Source: Microbacterium album | GTDB lineage: Bacteria > Actinomycetota > Actinomycetes > Actinomycetales > Microbacteriaceae | Direction: 5' to 3' | NCBI RefSeq assembly: GCF_014643695.1 | Contig: NZ_BMJY01000004.1 | Coordinates: 124,001 to 188,000, forward strand | DNA length: 64,000 bases | In this document: piece by piece, positions 46,800-55,194 of the stretch | How the letters are laid out: every line of letters starts with the position of its first letter | How positions within the stretch are numbered: the stretch's first letter is position 1 | Translations under genes and position numbers: made by a program | The notes under the pieces: generated by a model | Seen by the model: the letters and a program-made list of their open reading frames with translations, nothing else | Databases searched by the model: none | Told to the model about the DNA's origin: nothing

Positions 46800-47914
46800 C
46801 AGGCGACCGCGGCGATCGGCTCGCGCTGCGCGGCGCGCTCGCGCAGCAGGGGGATGAGCTCCTCGCCCCATTCCTGCACGTCGCGCAGCGGATCGTAGCC
46901 GCGGATCAGGAACCGGCGGATCCCGAGGTCGTAGTACTTCAGCAGCGACTCGACGACCTGCCCGGGCGTGCCGACGGGACCCGTGGAGTTGCCGGCGGCT
47001 CCGGTGAGCCGGTTGATCCCGAACCACAGCCGTTCGTCGTGGACGTCCTTCTGCAGGGCGTGCGCGTGCAGCAGGCGCCGTCCGACGGCGTCGTTGCGTT
47101 CGTCCTTCCCGACCCGCCACGTCCGGTTGTCGCCCAGTACGCCGCCGTCGACGCGCGCCTTCACGGCACGGTAGTGCTCGTCCGCCCGCTGCCAGGCCTC
47201 GTCCTCGGTGCGTCCGACGATCGGCCGCAGCGACACCGAGAACCCGATGTCCCTGCCGAGCTCGGCGGCGCGGCGGCGGATGCGATCGACGTGCGCCTTC
47301 GTGGCCGCGAGCGGCTCCGCCCACAGCGCGTACACGTCGGCGTGGGCGGCGCCCGTCTCGACCGCGGCGTCGGACAGGCCCCCGAAGAAGTTCGGGATCC
47401 CGTGTTCCGTCGCGGGCTTGAGCGGACTGAACGCGTCCTTCACGCGGTAGAACTCGCCGTCGAAGTCGAAGGGCTCGTCGCTGGAGAGGGTGCGCCTGAC
47501 CAGCTGGATGAACTCCGCCGTGCGGCGGTAACGCGCGTCCTTCGCGACGAAGTCGCCGTCGCGGGCCTGGTCGGCGTCGCTTCCGCCCGTGATGTGGTGG
47601 ATCGCGACACGGCCTCCGCCCGACAGGTGATCGAGGGTGGCGAGCCGGCGCGCGACCTGCGTCGGCGCCGCGAAGCCCGGGCGGTGCGCCACCAGGACGC
47701 CCGCTCGCTCGGTGCGCTGCAGCACGTGCTGCGCCACGGCGAACGCGTCCGGCGAGGCCGAGCTGTGCGCGACGAGGACGCGGTCGAAGCCCGCGGCGTC
47801 GTGGGCCCGGGCGAAGTCGGTGAGATAGCGCTCGTCCACGATGGGGCCGTCGGCGGAGCCGACGCTTTCGGAGCCGTAGCTCGTGGACACCATTCCGAGG
47901 ATCTCGATGGTCAT
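46799..47914 (-). CDS. LLM-class FMN-dependent alkanesulfonate monooxygenase-like protein
   Basis: The 371-residue protein is a clear SsuD-type flavin monooxygenase. It has PIVDERYLTDFARAHDAAGF, LVAHRPGFAAPTQVARRLAT with DHLSGGGRVAIHHITGGSDA, YRRTAEFIQLVRRTL, NFFGGLSDAAVETGAAHADV and LWAEPLAATKAHVDRI, all collinear with SsuD. SsuD takes FMNH2 from a reductase and releases sulfite from alkanesulfonates. The start is the ATG at 47914, overlapping the stop of a 35-codon ORF (ATGA). A longer in-frame reading upstream belongs to the gap and is not used. Confidence 0.9.
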   Translation of the reverse strand: MTIEILGMVSTSYGSESVGSADGPIVDERYLTDFARAHDAAGFDRVLVAHSSASPDAFAVAQHVLQRTERAGVLVAHRPGFAAPTQVARRLATLDHLSGGGRVAIHHITGGSDADQARDGDFVAKDARYRRTAEFIQLVRRTLSSDEPFDFDGEFYRVKDAFSPLKPATEHGIPNFFGGLSDAAVETGAAHADVYALWAEPLAATKAHVDRIRRRAAELGRDIGFSVSLRPIVGRTEDEAWQRADEHYRAVKARVDGGVLGDNRTWRVGKDERNDAVGRRLLHAHALQKDVHDERLWFGINRLTGAAGNSTGPVGTPGQVVESLLKYYDLGIRRFLIRGYDPLRDVQEWGEELIPLLRERAAQREPIAAVA

Positions 47915-48018
47915 CTGGATTGTCCGTTCTGGATGTGGGCGAAGGGGGTCGGGGAGGCGTGGCGGCGCATTCGCCGCAGCGCCAGGTCCGGCGGCGTCCG
48001 CCGGCGGGCGCCGCTCAT
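47911..48018 (-). CDS. Coupled 35-residue Arg-rich small ORF
   Basis: This small frame fills the only apparent gap in the operon. It starts MSGARRRTPPDLALRRMRRH and ends in GQSR, 35 residues with nine arginines and no cysteine. Its ATG overlaps the upstream ATPase stop in ATGA (48015-48018), and its own stop overlaps the monooxygenase ATG in ATGA (47911-47914). Exact 4-nt overlaps at both ends match the other junctions of the operon. It may be a real micropeptide or a coupling device that carries ribosomes across the gap. No family is known to me. Confidence 0.55.
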   Translation of the reverse strand: MSGARRRTPPDLALRRMRRHASPTPFAHIQNGQSR

Positions 48019-48854
48019 CGAGCGGCCTCCAGTTCACGCACGGCGGCGCGCAGGGCCCTGCGCTCGGTCGGCGTCGCGCCTGCGCCGTCGATCGTCGGCA
48101 CCGAGGCCATCAGCAGGCGCGTGTACGGGTGCGCGGGTTCCGTCAGCACGCGGCGCGTGATGTCGTCCTCCACGATCCGTCCGCGATACAGGACGGCCAC
48201 GCGGTGGGCGAGTCCCGCGAGCGTCCCCAGATCATGTGTGATCAGCAGGATGGACAGCCCCCGCTCAGCGCACAGCCGTTCCAGCAGCTCGAGGATGCGC
48301 ACACGGCTCGAGGCGTCGAGGGCGCTGACCGGCTCGTCGCAGATGAGCAGCCGGGGTGAGGGCGCGAGTGCTCGCGCGAACGCGACGCGCTGCCGCTGTC
48401 CGCCCGAGAGCTGTCCCGGATACCGGTCCGCGAGCGACGGCACGAGCCCGACGAGGTCGAGCGCCTCGGCGACGGCCGCACGCACCGCGGACCGCGGCTC
48501 GCGGCGCACCTCGAGCCCTTCCGCGACCGACTCGAAGACCGTGCGGTCGGGATCGAGGCTGCGCAGCGGGTCCTGGAACACGTACTGCACAGTGCCCCCA
48601 CGACGGAACTCTCGCCGGGCGCGACCCCGAAGCCCGGTCGTGTCGGTGCCGTCCACGACGATCTTGCCGGCGTCGACCGGATCGAGACCGAGGATCGTGC
48701 GCGCCAGGGTGGTCTTGCCCGACCCCGTCTCGCCGATCAGCCCGACGATCTGTGCGGGGGCGACCTCCAGGTCGACCGCGTGCAGCACGCGCCTGCGACG
48801 CGGCGCACGGCCCAGGGAGACGTCGACGCCGTGGACGTCCAGCAACGCGCTCAT
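48015..48854 (-). CDS. Opp/Dpp-type ABC transporter ATPase (DppF-like)
   Basis: The 279-residue ATPase has Walker A GETGSGKTT (about 41-49), FQDPLRSLDPDRTVFESVAE, signature LSGGQRQRVAFARAL, Walker B LLICDEPVSALD and the oligopeptide-transporter tail EPAHPYTRLLMASVP. It pairs with the ATPase encoded immediately upstream to energise the importer. Overlaps of 4 nt link it to both neighbours. Confidence 0.94.
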   Translation of the reverse strand: MSALLDVHGVDVSLGRAPRRRRVLHAVDLEVAPAQIVGLIGETGSGKTTLARTILGLDPVDAGKIVVDGTDTTGLRGRARREFRRGGTVQYVFQDPLRSLDPDRTVFESVAEGLEVRREPRSAVRAAVAEALDLVGLVPSLADRYPGQLSGGQRQRVAFARALAPSPRLLICDEPVSALDASSRVRILELLERLCAERGLSILLITHDLGTLAGLAHRVAVLYRGRIVEDDITRRVLTEPAHPYTRLLMASVPTIDGAGATPTERRALRAAVRELEAAR

Positions 48855-49750
48855 GCCCCCGCCTCGCTTCCGTCACCCGGCGGGCGCGTCCCGTACAGTC
48901 GATCGATCCCGTACCGGGCATGGGCGTCGAGGAGCGACCGGGTGTACGCGTGCTCGGGTCTCCCCAGCACCCGGCGCGTGGGCTCCTCCTCGACCACCCT
49001 GCCGTCGCGCATGACGTACACGTGGTCGGAGACCTGCGAGACGACCGCGAGATCGTGCGAGACGAGGATCACGGTCAGGCCGGTGGACGCGCGCAGCTCG
49101 GCGAGGAGGTCGAGCACCTCCGCCTGCACGGTCACGTCGAGTGCGGTCGTCGCCTCGTCGGCGATCAGGACCTCGGGCTCGGCGGCGAGCGCGATCGCGA
49201 GCAGAACGCGCTGCAGCATCCCTCCGGACAGCTCGAACGGGTACTGCGCGGCCACGCGCTCCGGATCCACGAGCCCGAGGCGCGCGAGGGCCGCCACGCT
49301 CGCGACGCGCGCATCGCGACGCGACAGCCCGAGGCGCACGCGGTGCACCTCGTCGAGCTGCCGGCCGACGCGGATCGACGGGTTCAGGTACGAGGCGGGG
49401 TCCTGGAACACGGCCGAGATGCGGGCGCCGCGCACCTCACGCCACTGCCGCTCGCTCAGCGCTGCGAGGTCGATGCCCGCGAAGGTCAGCTCGCCCGCCG
49501 TGCGGGCCGCGCCGTGCGGAAGGATGCCCAGCAGCGAGCGGCAGGCGAGCGTCTTGCCGCTGCCGGACTCCCCCACGATGCCGATCGTCTCTCCGCGATG
49601 GGCCTCGAAGCCGACGCCGCGCACCACCTCTCGGCGACCTCCATCGACCGCGACGCGCAGGCCCGCCACCCGCACCAGCGGGGCGTCGCCCCGCTCGCGA
49701 GGCGTCGGCTGCAGCCGGACTGCGGGCCGGTCAACCACGGTGCTGGACAT
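48851..49750 (-). CDS. Opp/Dpp-type ABC transporter ATPase (DppD-like)
   Basis: The 299-residue ATPase has Walker A GESGSGKT, FQDPASYLNPSIRVGRQLDE, signature LSGGMLQRVLLAIAL, Walker B VLIADEATTALD and the tail RPEHAYTRSLLDAH. The start is the ATG at 49750, with GGAGG 6-8 nt before it; this start lies 20 nt inside the end of the upstream permease gene. It is the first of the two ATPases. Confidence 0.94.
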   Translation of the reverse strand: MSSTVVDRPAVRLQPTPRERGDAPLVRVAGLRVAVDGGRREVVRGVGFEAHRGETIGIVGESGSGKTLACRSLLGILPHGAARTAGELTFAGIDLAALSERQWREVRGARISAVFQDPASYLNPSIRVGRQLDEVHRVRLGLSRRDARVASVAALARLGLVDPERVAAQYPFELSGGMLQRVLLAIALAAEPEVLIADEATTALDVTVQAEVLDLLAELRASTGLTVILVSHDLAVVSQVSDHVYVMRDGRVVEEEPTRRVLGRPEHAYTRSLLDAHARYGIDRLYGTRPPGDGSEAGA

Positions 49751-50696
49751 CGACGACCTCCTTCTCGGGGCGCGAGGACGCGCCGGAATGCGGGGCACCG
49801 GGCGTCTCGGCGCTGCGGCGATACCGGAACACCGCGAACCGATCGTCCGCGCCCGCCGCGGCGATGCGCGCACGCCCACGATCGCCGCTCGTGTCGCGGA
49901 TCGCGTCCGCGAGCCAGTTGAGCGCGCCGACCGTCGCCATGATGAGCAGCGACGGGATGAGCGGCCCGTACGGCCGCTGGTAGAGATAGCCCAGGTCGCT
50001 CGCCAGCATCCCGCCCCACGTGGGCTCGGGGGGCTGGACGCCGATCCCGAGGAACGTCAGGCTCGCGACGATCAGCAACGCGCCGCCGATCGCGTTCGCC
50101 GTGGCGACCACGATCACGGGCACGATCTTGCCCCAGATGTGCACGCGGATGGTCCGCAGCGTCGTCGAGCCGAACAGTTCCGCCGCCGTCGCGTACTGCG
50201 TGTTGGTGAAGTTCAGCGATGCCGAGCGGGTGATGCGATAGAAACCGGGGGCGAGCAGGATCCCCACCGCCAGCATGGCCTGATGGAGGCCGTTGCCCAG
50301 CAGCGCGGCCACCGCGATCGCGAAGATCATGAACGGCAGCGCGAGCAGCCCGTCCATGAGTCGCAGGGTGAGCCACTCGTATGCGCGACCGAAGTACACG
50401 GACGTGATGCCGGGGAGCACGCCGAGCAGCAGTCCGATGCCGACCGCCTCGACCGCCGTGAGGATCGACAGCGTGGACCCCGCGAGGATGCGGCTGAGCA
50501 CGTCGCGGCCGACGTAGTCGGTGCCGAGCCAGTGCGCCGCCGACGGGCCCTGCAGCACCGCGGTCGCGTCCTGCTGGTTCGGGGGATAGGGCGCGAGCAC
50601 CGGCCCGAACAGCGCGAGCACGGCGACGACCAGCAGCACGACAGCGGCGGCCGTGCCCGCGGGTGTGCGCAGCGCGGAGAGCAGACCCCGGTTCAC
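49731..50696 (-). CDS. Opp/Dpp-type ABC permease (DppC-like)
   Basis: The 321-residue membrane protein has about six helices. The N-terminal LLSALRTPAGTAAAVVLLVV is followed by HWLGTDYVGRDVLSRILAGS, typical of the C subunit, and the EAA-type coupling loop YATAAELFGSTTLRTIRVHI. A charged tail after WLADAIRDTSGDRGR (about 50 residues) is longer than usual. It starts at a GTG (50696) overlapping the DppB-like gene's stop (GTGA). Confidence 0.92.
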   Translation of the reverse strand: MNRGLLSALRTPAGTAAAVVLLVVAVLALFGPVLAPYPPNQQDATAVLQGPSAAHWLGTDYVGRDVLSRILAGSTLSILTAVEAVGIGLLLGVLPGITSVYFGRAYEWLTLRLMDGLLALPFMIFAIAVAALLGNGLHQAMLAVGILLAPGFYRITRSASLNFTNTQYATAAELFGSTTLRTIRVHIWGKIVPVIVVATANAIGGALLIVASLTFLGIGVQPPEPTWGGMLASDLGYLYQRPYGPLIPSLLIMATVGALNWLADAIRDTSGDRGRARIAAAGADDRFAVFRYRRSAETPGAPHSGASSRPEKEVVDVQHRG

Positions 50697-51727
50697 GATT
50701 CCCTCCGCGCGGCGGGCCGCAGCACGACGAGCAAGACATTGACGATCGCCGACGACGCCACCACGAGCAGGATCGACACGAACAGGGCGCCCTGGACGAC
50801 CGGGATGTCCCCCTGCAGGGCCGCCTGCTTGGTCAGCAGACCGAGCCCCGGCATCGCGAACACCGTCTCGGTCACCACGGCACCGCCGATCAGCCGCGGC
50901 AGGTGCATCCCGAGCAGCGCGACGGCGGGCCCCGAGCCGTTGCGCAGCGCGTGGACCAGCACGACCCGGCGGCGGCTGAAGCCTCGCACCGTGGCGCCGA
51001 CGACGTAGTTCTCCTGCAGGGCGCCCACGAGACCCGTGCGCAGCTGCCGCGCGATGTCGGACGCCGCGTCCAGGCTGAGGGCGAGTGCGGGCAGCGTGAT
51101 CGACCCGATCCACAGGCCGACGTCCTGCTGCGGCGGCACGTACCCTCCGGACGGGAACACCGGCACCAGCACCGAGAGGAAGACCACCAGGGCGACGGCC
51201 GCGACGAAGCCCGGGATCGTCGACAGCGCCGATGCGAGCAGCGTGACGCCCCGGTCGATCCACCCGCCCTCGTTCAGCGCGGCGACGATCCCGAGCGCGA
51301 CGCCCGCGACCGTGCCGAGCAGAAGCGCGTAGATGGCTATCGAGAAGCTCACCGGCAGGCGGGTCGCGATGCTGTCCGCCACGGGGATGCGCGTGAACCA
51401 TGACTCTCCCAGGTCGCCCTGGAACGCGGCCGCGAGCCACTCCACGTAGCGGACGGCCACGGGCCGGTCGAGCCCGAAGTGCGCCCGCATCCGCTCGATG
51501 TCCTCGGGCCGAGCCTGATCCCCGAGCACGAGCGACGCGGGGTCCTGCCCGGTGACCGACCCCAGCAGGAACGTGATCAGCGTGGCGATCAGGAGCACCG
51601 GGAGCACGATCGCGAGGCTGCGCGCCAACGCGAGGGCGAGGCCGACGGCGAACCGGCCGGCGCTCCGCGCGCGCAACCGGGCGGGACTCACCGCGTCCGG
51701 TGCGGGCGGGGCCGCGAGCAGTGTCAT
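50693..51727 (-). CDS. Opp/Dpp-type ABC permease (DppB-like)
   Basis: The 344-residue permease has the B-subunit layout: first helix RSLAIVLPVLLIATLITFLL, then GQDPASLVLGDQARPEDIER, a periplasmic-type loop, RLPVSFSIAIYALLLGTVAG and the coupling loop LQENYVVGATVRGFSRRRVV. It follows the substrate-binding protein gene by 51 nt and is coupled to the C subunit. Confidence 0.93.
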   Translation of the reverse strand: MTLLAAPPAPDAVSPARLRARSAGRFAVGLALALARSLAIVLPVLLIATLITFLLGSVTGQDPASLVLGDQARPEDIERMRAHFGLDRPVAVRYVEWLAAAFQGDLGESWFTRIPVADSIATRLPVSFSIAIYALLLGTVAGVALGIVAALNEGGWIDRGVTLLASALSTIPGFVAAVALVVFLSVLVPVFPSGGYVPPQQDVGLWIGSITLPALALSLDAASDIARQLRTGLVGALQENYVVGATVRGFSRRRVVLVHALRNGSGPAVALLGMHLPRLIGGAVVTETVFAMPGLGLLTKQAALQGDIPVVQGALFVSILLVVASSAIVNVLLVVLRPAARRES

Positions 51728-51778
51728 GGCGTCGTCTCCGTCGTGGTCTCGTGCCGTCGTGATGTCTCGGGGCCGCGG

Positions 51779-53392
51779 CTACTGCCCGACCGTGACGTCC
51801 TCGAAGCGCCACGTGTCGACGTACCCGCGCAGGCCCTTGACCTCGTCGGTGTAGGCGAAGAAGCGCGTGACCGAGAACAGGAAGACGTTCGGCATCTGCG
51901 TGACGGCCGTTTCCGTGGCGTTCTGGATCGCCGCGGGGTAGTCGGGATGATCCAGCGGCAGAGCGCGGGCGGCGTCCACGGCGGCGGGGAGATCGGCGGG
52001 GGTGTTCCTGCCGAGGTTCATCAGCCCCTCCTCGCCGAACAGCACCTCGAGCGCCTGCACCGGGGACTGTCGTGCGTTGAACTGGTCCACGACGAACGGG
52101 TACTTGCGGGTGATGTAGTTGACCTCGCCCGGTGTCTGCACCACCAGGCTCGTACGGATGCCGGCAGAGGTGAGCTGCTGCTGGATGAGCTCGGCGAGCG
52201 GATCCGACTCGGCCGAGATGGCGAGCTCGATGTCGACGCCGTCGGGGTAGCCCGCCTCGGTGAGCAGCTCCCGCGCCCGGTCGGGATCGTGCGGGTAGAG
52301 GTCGTCGAGCGCGTCGCTGTGAGCGACGTAGCCGTCGGGGAACGGCTGCCACAGGGGCTCGCCGTATCCGAAGTTCGCGACGTCGATCAGCTCCTGCCGG
52401 TCGATCGCATGGCTGATCGCCTGGGTCACGCGCGGGTCGTCGAACGGCTCGACCGTGTTGTTCACGTCGAGGACGCGCACGGGGAGCACCTCCTGCTTGA
52501 GCACCTCGAAGCCCGCGGCTTCGACGCTGTCGACCTGCGACGCGGGGATGCTGACGACGTTGTACTGTCCGCTCTGCAGCCCCGCGACGATGACGGACGG
52601 GTCGGGCGTCGGCTTCAGGACGAACTCGTCCACGCGGATGTGCTCGGCGTTCCAGTAGTCGGGGTTCTTGCGGAGGGTGGCGTGCGAGTCGGGCACATAC
52701 TCCTCGAGGATGAACGGCCCGGCGCCGACGGGGCGGGTGGCGAGCGCGCCGGTGTCCTCGGCGATGGCTGCGGGGCTGACGATCTGGCCCGTCTTGCCCG
52801 ACAGCAACAGGGGGATCTGGAAGTCCGGCTGGTCGAGCACGAGTCGCACGTCGGTCGGCGAGTCCACGACCACGTCCCGCACGACCGCGAGCTGAGCGGC
52901 GACCGTCGAGTCGGCGCCGTCTCGGCCGCGCAGCAGGCTCTGCCGCACCGCTTCGGCGTCGAGGCGCGTGCCGTCGGAGAAAGTCAGACCCGGGCGGAGG
53001 TGGAACGTGACCTCGTCCCCGGCCTCGTTGTACTCCCAGCTCTCCGCGAGCCCGGGCGCGACGTCGCCATCCGCGGTCTGCTGCGTGATCGGCTCGTACA
53101 CGAGCGCGAGCGCGTGCAGGTCGTTGCCGATCGCTGAAGTCACGGGGTCCCAGGTCGAGGGGAGCGCCCATCCCCACGTGATCGTGCCCGCGGACGCGGC
53201 GGCGGCGGAGCCCGCACCGGGCGCTCCTCCCGCGGCGCAGCCCGAAAGGGCCAGCGAGGCTCCGATCGCGAGCGCGGCCAGGCTGCGCACCGCGCGGCGG
53301 GTCGTCGTGCGGCGGGATACCGCGCGGAGGGGCGCCACGCGACCCCGCGCGGACGGGCGGGCGGCGGGAAGGCGGAACGCGGTGCGGTTCAC
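51779..53392 (-). CDS. Opp/Dpp-family substrate-binding lipoprotein
   Basis: This is the SBP family 5 receptor, about 537 residues, of the importer. The signal region has a twin-arginine-like RRTTTRRAVRSLAALAIG and a lipobox ALSGC near residue 56. Conserved family segments are YEPITQQTADGDVAPGLAES, GRDGADSTVAAQ and DPRVTQAISHAIDRQELIDV. The N-terminal stretch before the signal is unusually long (about 30 residues), so the true start may be further inside. A GTG at 53392 and a TTG at 53401 are both possible, and neither has a strong ribosome site. The bound ligand may be an organosulfur compound rather than a peptide, given its operon partners. Confidence 0.9.
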   Translation of the reverse strand: MNRTAFRLPAARPSARGRVAPLRAVSRRTTTRRAVRSLAALAIGASLALSGCAAGGAPGAGSAAAASAGTITWGWALPSTWDPVTSAIGNDLHALALVYEPITQQTADGDVAPGLAESWEYNEAGDEVTFHLRPGLTFSDGTRLDAEAVRQSLLRGRDGADSTVAAQLAVVRDVVVDSPTDVRLVLDQPDFQIPLLLSGKTGQIVSPAAIAEDTGALATRPVGAGPFILEEYVPDSHATLRKNPDYWNAEHIRVDEFVLKPTPDPSVIVAGLQSGQYNVVSIPASQVDSVEAAGFEVLKQEVLPVRVLDVNNTVEPFDDPRVTQAISHAIDRQELIDVANFGYGEPLWQPFPDGYVAHSDALDDLYPHDPDRARELLTEAGYPDGVDIELAISAESDPLAELIQQQLTSAGIRTSLVVQTPGEVNYITRKYPFVVDQFNARQSPVQALEVLFGEEGLMNLGRNTPADLPAAVDAARALPLDHPDYPAAIQNATETAVTQMPNVFLFSVTRFFAYTDEVKGLRGYVDTWRFEDVTVGQ

Positions 53393-53516
53393 GGACGTCA
53401 ACTCTCGATCGGCGGGCCAGGCCCGGGGATGCGGGGTGTTGAGTCAGGAAGCTATCGGCGCGAGCGCGCCGCGCCTACGTCCGTTTCAGTATGTTTCCGA
53501 CACAAGTCGTAAGAAT

Positions 53517-53535
53517 CGAACTTAACGACTGAACA
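53517..53535. promoter_or_regulatory. Candidate MocR operator before the importer operon
   Basis: On the plus strand TCGAACTTAACGACTGAACA holds two GAAC half-sites 13 nt apart in direct orientation, inside an A+T-rich island (53484-53540) between the regulator and the substrate-binding protein gene. The TGAACA half also occurs before the regulator itself (54952-54957). GabR- and PdxR-type MocR proteins bind direct repeats in such gaps. The operon promoter probably lies in the same island (a CATACT hexamer on the minus strand near 53490). Confidence 0.4.
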
Positions 53536-53546
53536 TAATGGCGCGG

Positions 53547-54884
53547 TCAGTCGAACCGGACCCGCAGGTCCCCGTCGACGGCGCGCGCGATGAGCTGCGC
53601 GAGCTCGTCCAGCAGGCCCGGGTCCTCGGGCAGCTGCGCGGTGGACAGCCGCAGCAGCCCGACCGGCTGCGGCGAGACGAACGCCGTGGCGCCGACGTCC
53701 ACGATGATCCCGCGCGTCGCGAGGGCGAGCGCGGTGGCGCGCTCGTCCGGCACCTCCACCCACGCGACCAGGCTCCCCGGGCCCGAACGAACCGTGAGGC
53801 CGGCATCGCGCAGCGCCGACACCGCGAGCGTGCGCCGCAGCGCGTAGCGCTCCTTGGCGGCTTCGACGGTGCGCAGCGCCGCCTCGTCCCGCAGCATCGC
53901 GGCGAGCGCGTGCTGGAGGATGCGGCTGTTGGAACCGACACCGCCGCTGCGTGCGGAGATCGCCCGGTCGACGAGGTGGCGCGCACCGCCGATCACGGAC
54001 GTGCGCAGATCGAGCCCGAACGACTTGCAGAAGCTCAGCACCCGCACCGTGCGATGCGGCAGGCGCGCCCCGACGGTGCGCACCGGGGCGGTCGAGAGCA
54101 GACCGAGCGAGTCGTCCTCGACGATCGCGGCGTCGGAACCCTCGAGCACATCTGCCAGCGCCTGCGCACGGGCCTCGCTGAGCACTGCCCGGGGCGAGAA
54201 GGGGCCGCCCGGCTGGTGCAGGAACGCAGCGGCGCCCGCCGCGAGAGCCGACTCGAGCGCGCCGGGCAGGGCGCCCTCATCGTCGACGGGGATCCCGATC
54301 ACCTCGACGCCGAGCTCGGCGAGCGTCGCGAGGAATCCGGGCGGCGCCGGCTCGTCGATGGCGATCGGACGTCCCGGACGGATCACGGCGCGCGTGGCGA
54401 GCCACAGTCCCTCCGTCCCGCCTCCCGCACTCGTCCAGGCCTCCGCGGCGAACGGCCACAGCGGCGCGACCTGCTCCTGCAGGGCGCCGACCATGTGCTC
54501 GCGCCCCCACGCGTTGACGCCCGGCTGGCGCAGCGCGTGGAGCAGCGCCGGCTCGAGGGGCGGCTGCAGGCGGGTGTCCGGGCTGCACAGCAGGAGATCG
54601 ACGCCGGCCCAGCCGGGGAATGCCGACCGCCGCTCGGCGCCGACGATGCGCGTGCCACCGCGACGACGGGTCTCCACGAGCCCCTCCTGGCGCAGCGTCG
54701 CCCAGGCCTCCGCCACCGTTCCCACGCTGACCCCCACCGCGTCGGCGACCGACCGGATGGTGGGCAGCCGTGCACCGTGAAGCAGATCACCGGAGCGGAT
54801 CAGTTCGGAGATCTCCGCGGCCAACCCCGTGGCCGTACGGGCGGTGAGCCGGTCGACGAGCTCGACGGACGACGAGTCGGTCAC
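53547..54884 (-). CDS. MocR-type transcriptional regulator (GntR HTH + aminotransferase-like)
   Basis: The 445-residue protein has an N-terminal GntR winged helix (about 5-75; LHGARLPTIRSVADAVGVSV) and a fold-type I aminotransferase-like domain. The PLP lysine lies in SFCKSFGLDLRTSVIGG and D in IVEDDSLGLL. MocR proteins sense PLP together with an amino compound and switch nearby genes. It lies just upstream of the importer/monooxygenase operon in the same direction, so an amine- or amino-acid-bearing sulfur compound is a fair guess for the inducer. The GTG at 54884 has GGGAGG 6 nt before it. Confidence 0.92.
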   Translation of the reverse strand: MTDSSSVELVDRLTARTATGLAAEISELIRSGDLLHGARLPTIRSVADAVGVSVGTVAEAWATLRQEGLVETRRRGGTRIVGAERRSAFPGWAGVDLLLCSPDTRLQPPLEPALLHALRQPGVNAWGREHMVGALQEQVAPLWPFAAEAWTSAGGGTEGLWLATRAVIRPGRPIAIDEPAPPGFLATLAELGVEVIGIPVDDEGALPGALESALAAGAAAFLHQPGGPFSPRAVLSEARAQALADVLEGSDAAIVEDDSLGLLSTAPVRTVGARLPHRTVRVLSFCKSFGLDLRTSVIGGARHLVDRAISARSGGVGSNSRILQHALAAMLRDEAALRTVEAAKERYALRRTLAVSALRDAGLTVRSGPGSLVAWVEVPDERATALALATRGIIVDVGATAFVSPQPVGLLRLSTAQLPEDPGLLDELAQLIARAVDGDLRVRFD

Positions 54885-55194
54885 GGCACCTCCCGCGGAC
54901 GCGCGGATCCCGGACCCGCGACGGATATGTTCACCAGGAGCCTACCGACACTGAACACACCGGCTCCTCGTCGCCGCGGGTCACCGGGCGCGGGAAGCGG
55001 CGACCGGCCGGACTCGGCTCCGTTCCCACGCGAATGCCAGCGCGCGGTCGGGCGGCTCACTGTTCCGTCTCGCACGATGGAGACCGAACCGGTCGTCCCG
55101 CTGAGCGGGCGGGCCGGGGGTGAGCAGGGAATACCTCCCGCGGGGATGCGTTGTCCCCAGTGTCCGGCCTCGACCGGGGCCGAGGAAAGGCATC
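54885..55194. promoter_or_regulatory. Intergenic region with TGTTCA inverted repeat (MocR promoter)
   Basis: This 310-bp divergent gap contains TGTTCA (54928-54933) and TGAACA (54952-54957), perfect inverted copies 18 bp apart, 44-73 bp before the MocR start. It is a good candidate for an autoregulatory site. A minus-strand CATATC near 54923 may be the -10. The right half (54980-55190) is GC-rich and holds nothing I can assign. Confidence 0.45.

Noticed and set aside
53402..53546. Polycysteine leader peptide (sulfur attenuator) before the importer operon
   Set aside because: I looked for runs of TGC/TGT codons in short frames of the leader and found none.
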